In this document: positions 60,787 to 64,000 of the stretch, piece by piece | Layout of the letters: each line of letters starts with the position of its first letter | Position numbering within the stretch: the first letter of the stretch is position 1 | From: Lutimaribacter_A marinistellae | GTDB taxonomy: Bacteria > Pseudomonadota > Alphaproteobacteria > Rhodobacterales > Rhodobacteraceae | Length of the DNA stretch: 64,000 bases | NCBI RefSeq assembly: GCF_042648365.1 | Contig: NZ_JBHRXI010000006.1 | Coordinates: 62,001-126,000 of the forward strand | Direction: 5' to 3' | Notes under the pieces: generated by a model | Database searches by the model: none | The model's input: only the letters and a program-made list of their open reading frames with translations | What the model was told of the DNA's origin: nothing | Program-made: the position numbers and the translations under genes

Positions 60787-61884
60787 CTATTGACGTCTAG
60801 GCAGATCAACCGTGATGCGTGTACCCGGGTCGTTGTTTTTGACGGACAATTTGGCGCCCATGGATTCCGTCAGGGACAGAACGATTGAGCCGCCCACCCC
60901 TGCGCGACCTTCCTCGCCGCGTGTGTCCAGTGGACCTTTTTGGTCTGCCGTGGCGCGGGCGCGGCTTTGCTGGTCCTCCACGCTTATCGCGCCGAAAGGC
61001 CAGTTGCTGCCTTCGGGCAAGCCTGTTCCGTCATCGGAGACGACCAGCCTGACGCTGCCATCTTCACGCTGTCGAAAATCCACCGTGATACTGCCGCTCT
61101 CTCTCCCTTCGAACGCATGTTCCAGCGCATTGGTCAAAAGCTCGGACAACAGGAGGCCAAGCCGTGCAGCCTGGTCCACGGGCAGGCGGATCTCTTCCCA
61201 ATTGGCGTTGACCCGCACCGCCGCACGCCCTTCGAGCGCTGAGATCACCGAAACGATGCGGCTGAGATACGCGCCGGCCCAGATCTCGTCATCCCGGCCA
61301 TACCCCCTGCTTGTATCAAGGAGTTCGTCATAAAGCAGGGCAAGGCTTTCGATTCGCCGTGCAATGGCGTGAAACGAATCCGGCGTAACCTTTTGTCGGG
61401 CTTGCATCCGGATCATGCCGACAATCATGGACAGGTGGTTCTTGACCCGATGTTGCAACTCCCGCAGCAGTGGCAGCGCTTCGCCTTGCGGTACTTTTTC
61501 CTGCTCTTCGTCTTTCAGTTCGCGTTGTACACCGAAAAAGGCCGAGACATGTCCCTGATCATCGTGGATCGGGGAAATCATCAGCAGGTTGCGAAAAGGC
61601 GTCCCGTCAGCCTTGTAGTTGGTCAGCGTGACCTGAAACTCTTCTTCGTTTCTAAGGCCCTTGCGGATGTTTTCGACCTGCTCCGGTTCGCTGCGTTCAC
61701 CCTGCAGGAAACGGCAGTTGCGCCCAACGGCGTATTCGCGGCTGTAGAGCGTTACGCGCTGGAACGCGTCGTTGACATATGTGATCGGATTGTCCTCGGC
61801 CTGCGCATCTGTGATCACGATAGCGACCGGCATTTTTTCTACGGCGGCCCGCAGGTTCTTCTCGGTCTTTTGATCGGGCGTCAT
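60787..61884 (-). CDS. LOV-domain sensor histidine kinase (HisKA_2/HWE type)
   Basis: A 365-residue soluble blue-light sensor kinase. The PAS/LOV domain (about 10-125) has the flavin-binding motif GRNCRFLQ with photoactive Cys57, and conserved N/Q residues after it. A linker leads to a HisKA_2 dimerisation domain with His145 (ELQHRVKNHL) and an ATPase domain with N-box LLTNALEHAF and G1 DDGTGLP. Between G1 and the following G-rich VGGSIVLSL there is an unusual ~30-residue insertion. Kinases of this type often feed the PhyR general stress response in alphaproteobacteria; no response regulator is adjacent. Confidence 0.93.
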   Translation of the reverse strand: MTPDQKTEKNLRAAVEKMPVAIVITDAQAEDNPITYVNDAFQRVTLYSREYAVGRNCRFLQGERSEPEQVENIRKGLRNEEEFQVTLTNYKADGTPFRNLLMISPIHDDQGHVSAFFGVQRELKDEEQEKVPQGEALPLLRELQHRVKNHLSMIVGMIRMQARQKVTPDSFHAIARRIESLALLYDELLDTSRGYGRDDEIWAGAYLSRIVSVISALEGRAAVRVNANWEEIRLPVDQAARLGLLLSELLTNALEHAFEGRESGSITVDFRQREDGSVRLVVSDDGTGLPEGSNWPFGAISVEDQQSRARATADQKGPLDTRGEEGRAGVGGSIVLSLTESMGAKLSVKNNDPGTRITVDLPRRQ

Positions 61885-62032
61885 CCGATGGCGTTCCTCT
61901 CTTGATGTGTCAGCCTACCGCCATTTTATGGCATCTCGGCACAGGGTTCCAAATGCCAACCCGCCAAACCGCAAAAGGTAGGCAGAAAAACGTAGATCAC
62001 TGTACGGTTTTGCCGTTGTGGTGCCGTTCCGT

Positions 62033-62227
62033 TCAGTAATGCGGTGGCCGTTCGTCCCCCAGGACGACGCCTCCGGATCCCTCCTGCTGGCGATCGGCTT
62101 CACGTTCAATGAGCATCCGCACCCGCCGTGTCAGCACGTCGATTTCGTTTTGCTGGCGCGCGACTATGTCACTCAATTCGTCGATCGCCCGCGTCAAGTG
62201 GGCAATCCGCTCTTCCAGATGCTGCAT
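62033..62227 (-). CDS. slyX: SlyX family protein
   Basis: A 64-residue mostly helical, coiled-coil protein (LEERIAHLTRAIDELSDIVA with heptads) ending in the SlyX signature LGDERPPHY. ATG 62227 has AGGAAA about 8 bases upstream; the longer frame is unsupported. Function is not established. Confidence 0.9.
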   Translation of the reverse strand: MQHLEERIAHLTRAIDELSDIVARQQNEIDVLTRRVRMLIEREADRQQEGSGGVVLGDERPPHY

Positions 62228-62318
62228 GACATGTTTCCTGTTGACCGGGTTCGGCGCAACGTCACGCTTGCCACGCAATGACGCCGTTGTCGACACTTCG
62301 CCCAAAGGGAGGACTGAA

Positions 62319-63122
62319 ATGACCGTCATCATCGACCACGCCGAGGGCGTCACGACCATCACAATCAATCGCCCCGAACTGCGCAATGCGGTTGATCCCG
62401 CGACCGCTGAGCGCCTTTATGATGCGTTTATTGCCTTCGAGGCCGATCCGGAACAGCGCGTCGCCATTCTGACGGGAGTTGCGGGTGCGTTTTGTGCCGG
62501 GTTCGACCTCAAGGCAGCCGGGGCGGGCGACTCGGACCAATGGATACATGACATTGATATTCCGGATGACTGGAGCGATCCGGTCAACGAACCGATACCC
62601 GGCCCGATGGGGCCGTCGCGACTGATGCTGTCCAAACCCGTGATTGCTGCGATCGAGGGTCACGCCGTCGCCGGTGGCATGGAGCTGGCGGCGTGGTGCG
62701 ACATGCGCATCATGGCCGAGGGGGCCGTTACCGGCGTTTTTTGTCGCCGCTGGGGCGTTCCACTGATCGACGGCGGCACTATTCGGTTCCCCCGCATCCT
62801 TGGTCAGGGTCGGGCCAATGACCTGATCCTCACCGGTCGTCCGGTCGAAGCCGAAGAAGCGCTGGGGCTGGGGTTTGCCAACCGCGTCTGCCCGAAGGGT
62901 CAGGCGCTGGCCGTCGCGCAGGACATCGCCCGCGACCTGACGCGGTTTCCGCAGGAATGCATGCTGGCAGATCACCTTTCGGCGCGGATCACCCCTGCCG
63001 GTCTTGCCGATGCATTGCGCCGCGAGTGGCGCTCGGCCCGGACCTTTGCCGCCGAGGGTAAGGCCGGTGCAGCCCGCTTTGCCGCCGGTAAGGGCCGAGG
63101 CGGCGATTTCTCGGATATCTAG
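62319..63122 (+). CDS. Crotonase-family protein (enoyl-CoA hydratase-like)
   Basis: A 267-residue crotonase fold. ATG 62319 follows GGAGGACTGAA and starts MTVIIDHAEGVTTITINRP. The oxyanion-hole loops FCAGFDLKA and HAVAGGMELA are present. Of the two glutamates of enoyl-CoA hydratase, the first is kept (Glu122) but the second position is Cys142 (GVFCRRWG), so straightforward hydration is doubtful. Overlaps the convergent editing gene by 4 bases. Confidence 0.9.
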   Translation: MTVIIDHAEGVTTITINRPELRNAVDPATAERLYDAFIAFEADPEQRVAILTGVAGAFCAGFDLKAAGAGDSDQWIHDIDIPDDWSDPVNEPIPGPMGPSRLMLSKPVIAAIEGHAVAGGMELAAWCDMRIMAEGAVTGVFCRRWGVPLIDGGTIRFPRILGQGRANDLILTGRPVEAEEALGLGFANRVCPKGQALAVAQDIARDLTRFPQECMLADHLSARITPAGLADALRREWRSARTFAAEGKAGAARFAAGKGRGGDFSDI

Positions 63123-63655
63123 GCGGCCTGCAGCCAGTTCACCGCGCAACCGATCCGATCCAGAAATGTCATCAGGTCGGTTCGCGGCATGGCAATCGTT
63201 CGATCGTTGACCAGCGGGTGCATGTAGATCACGTCGCACTGCTGCGCAGCGGCGTCCAGGTAGAACTGCACCCCCTGCCCAACCCCGGTGATCATCGCCA
63301 GCGGACTGACCGCGCCGGGCCGGATCCCGAGATTCTGCATCAACCGATCGGGAGAACCAAAGGACAGGTTCCCTGCGCCCAACGTGGATGCCAGCGCCTT
63401 GAGATCGACGTCGCGCGATTGTTCCACGGTAACAAGGTAATTGCGCTTTTTCTTGTCGCGCAGGTAAAGGTTCTTGAGGCGCAACGCGTTCTCGCCGTCG
63501 ACCATGAACGCATCTTCGACCGCCTTGGCATCGTCGACGGTGCGTAGCGGAACATGGCTGTGCAGCCGATAGGTCAGACCCCAGCTGTCGAAACGGGCAA
63601 GCAATGCGTCAGAAGTAATCGGCAGGCTGTCCTGGTGGGCAGATGAAGCGTCCAT
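63119..63655 (-). CDS. Prolyl-tRNA editing (ProXp/PrdX-type) aminoacyl-tRNA deacylase
   Basis: A 178-residue single-domain YbaK-fold protein. The catalytic Lys region reads LKNLYLRDKKKRNYLV and the substrate loop LGIRPGAVSPLAM, both typical of ProXp-ala, which clears Ala-tRNA-Pro. It acts in trans on mischarged tRNA. Convergent with the crotonase gene. Confidence 0.9.
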   Translation of the reverse strand: MDASSAHQDSLPITSDALLARFDSWGLTYRLHSHVPLRTVDDAKAVEDAFMVDGENALRLKNLYLRDKKKRNYLVTVEQSRDVDLKALASTLGAGNLSFGSPDRLMQNLGIRPGAVSPLAMITGVGQGVQFYLDAAAQQCDVIYMHPLVNDRTIAMPRTDLMTFLDRIGCAVNWLQAA

Positions 63656-63940
63656 GATCCCCTCGGTCTAGATGGCCCCTCCCTGCCCGGTCAGCCGCTC
63701 GAGTGCAAGGCCCGTAGGGTTGACTCCGCAGGGCATCCCGCGTAACGAGCCATCAATCTTCCGGAGGCGTAACACCTTCCGGTCCCGTGAGCCGTTCAGG
63801 GATCGCCCCCCACCAGCGCGTTGCGCCCGTGGGGGCAAAGCCATTTGGCTACATCTCATCCGGCTTGGGGGTTTGAGAAGTCACCCGTTCGTCCTTAGTT
63901 TGAGGGCGCCACAGCAACCGGCGAAGGAGCCAAGAGGGCC
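63656..63940. other. Structured gap upstream of ffh
   Basis: 285 bp between the deacylase start and ffh. Two GC-rich hairpins: CCGGAGG paired with CCT-T-CCGG (63761-63782) and CCCCCAC...GTGGGGG with an inner GCGC/GCGC stem (63805-63836). It holds the promoters of the deacylase and probably ffh. No tRNA, 4.5S RNA or convincing small gene was found; a 63-codon minus-strand frame (63668-63859) lacks any recognisable features. Confidence 0.4.
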
Positions 63941-64000
63941 ATGTTTGAAAATCTGTCCGAACGCCTCTCTGGCGTCTTTGATCGCCTGACCAAGCAGGGC
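63941..64000 (+). CDS. ffh: Signal recognition particle protein Ffh, 3'-truncated by window end
   Basis: Only the first 20 codons are present: MFENLSERLSGVFDRLTKQG, the standard beginning of the Ffh N domain. GAAGGAG and GAGGG lie before the ATG. Ffh binds signal peptides and 4.5S RNA and targets membrane proteins to FtsY. The GTPase and M domains are beyond the window. Confidence 0.92.
   Translation, partial: MFENLSERLSGVFDRLTKQG

Noticed and set aside
63668..63859. A 63-codon minus-strand frame upstream of the deacylase gene's start.
   Set aside because: Arg/Gly-rich product without features; lies over the hairpins before ffh.
63656..63940. Possible 4.5S (SRP) RNA next to ffh.
   Set aside because: The conserved GGAA-tetraloop helix 8 sequence is not found on either strand.
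1..64000. Insertion sequences, prophage, integrases, CRISPR arrays, rRNA or tRNA genes.
   Set aside because: None seen: no transposase or integrase motifs, no regularly spaced repeats, and no tRNA-like cloverleaf sequences recognised by eye.

Overview
The window is a high-GC bacterial chromosome segment that reads as a marine-type alphaproteobacterium of the order Rhodobacterales (Roseobacter-like). The evidence is gene content rather than any 16S sequence: a hisS-hisZ-hisG operon with the short HisG, a B12-dependent ribonucleotide reductase (NrdJ) divergent from a DUF1489 gene, a SlyX ending in PPHY, an Ffh N-terminus of the usual alphaproteobacterial type, a TAXI-TRAP transporter with a fused permease, and many solute-binding-protein transporters. 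There are no rRNA or tRNA genes, transposases, phage genes or CRISPR repeats.

Layout. 1-4.0 kb: end of a medium-chain reductase, an SMR efflux pump and a DhlA-type haloalkane dehalogenase, then on the other strand a second Asp-nucleophile alpha/beta hydrolase with a small membrane protein and a LysR regulator. 4.2-5.5 kb: a TPR protein facing an uncharacterised 232-residue protein. 5.5-16.6 kb: two complete polyamine/2-aminoethylphosphonate-like (Pot-type) ABC transporters around a LysR regulator; the first is linked to a metallophosphoesterase and a HAD phosphatase, suggesting import and stepwise hydrolysis of an organic phosphodiester or related compound. 16.7-19.1 kb: a short-chain dehydrogenase that has lost its catalytic Tyr/Lys, an F420-reductase-like protein and their LysR regulator. 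19.1-23.1 kb: a copper-type periplasmic cluster (two small DUF2946-like secreted proteins, an MbnP-type copper protein, its MbnH/MauG-like diheme partner, a PCu(A)C copper chaperone) next to a Crp/Fnr regulator. 23.3-25.3 kb: an alpha/beta hydrolase with a Cys nucleophile, divergent from an AraC regulator. 25.3-30.6 kb: a LysR regulator divergent from ugpB-A-E-C (glycerol-3-phosphate uptake) with LysR-type palindromes between. 30.6-34.6 kb: orphan receiver protein and a TAXI-TRAP transporter.

34.7-44.9 kb is mostly housekeeping: nrdJ, DUF1489, a voltage-gated-like K+ channel with a zinc ribbon, hisG/hisZ/hisS, an AhpD-like protein, a DUF938 methyltransferase, an aldo/keto reductase and a MipA/OmpV outer-membrane protein. 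44.9-45.5 kb holds a Cys-rich protein and a 77-residue partner. 45.8-55.2 kb is one long purine operon: xdhA-xdhB-xdhC followed by a BMP-type nucleoside/purine ABC importer. 55.5-64 kb: dnaE, a DUF1326/DUF2182 pair, a LOV-domain histidine kinase, slyX, a crotonase, a ProXp-type editing deacylase, and the first 20 codons of ffh.

A recurring design: in all four importer operons where the binding-protein gene is upstream, a stem-loop sits just after it, and in three cases it is a full intrinsic terminator, which should give excess binding protein over membrane components. No single wholly new system can be proved from sequence alone. The most promising leads are the copper cluster, the transporter-phosphodiesterase-phosphatase module, the coiled-coil insertion in its permease, and the DUF1326/DUF2182 pair.
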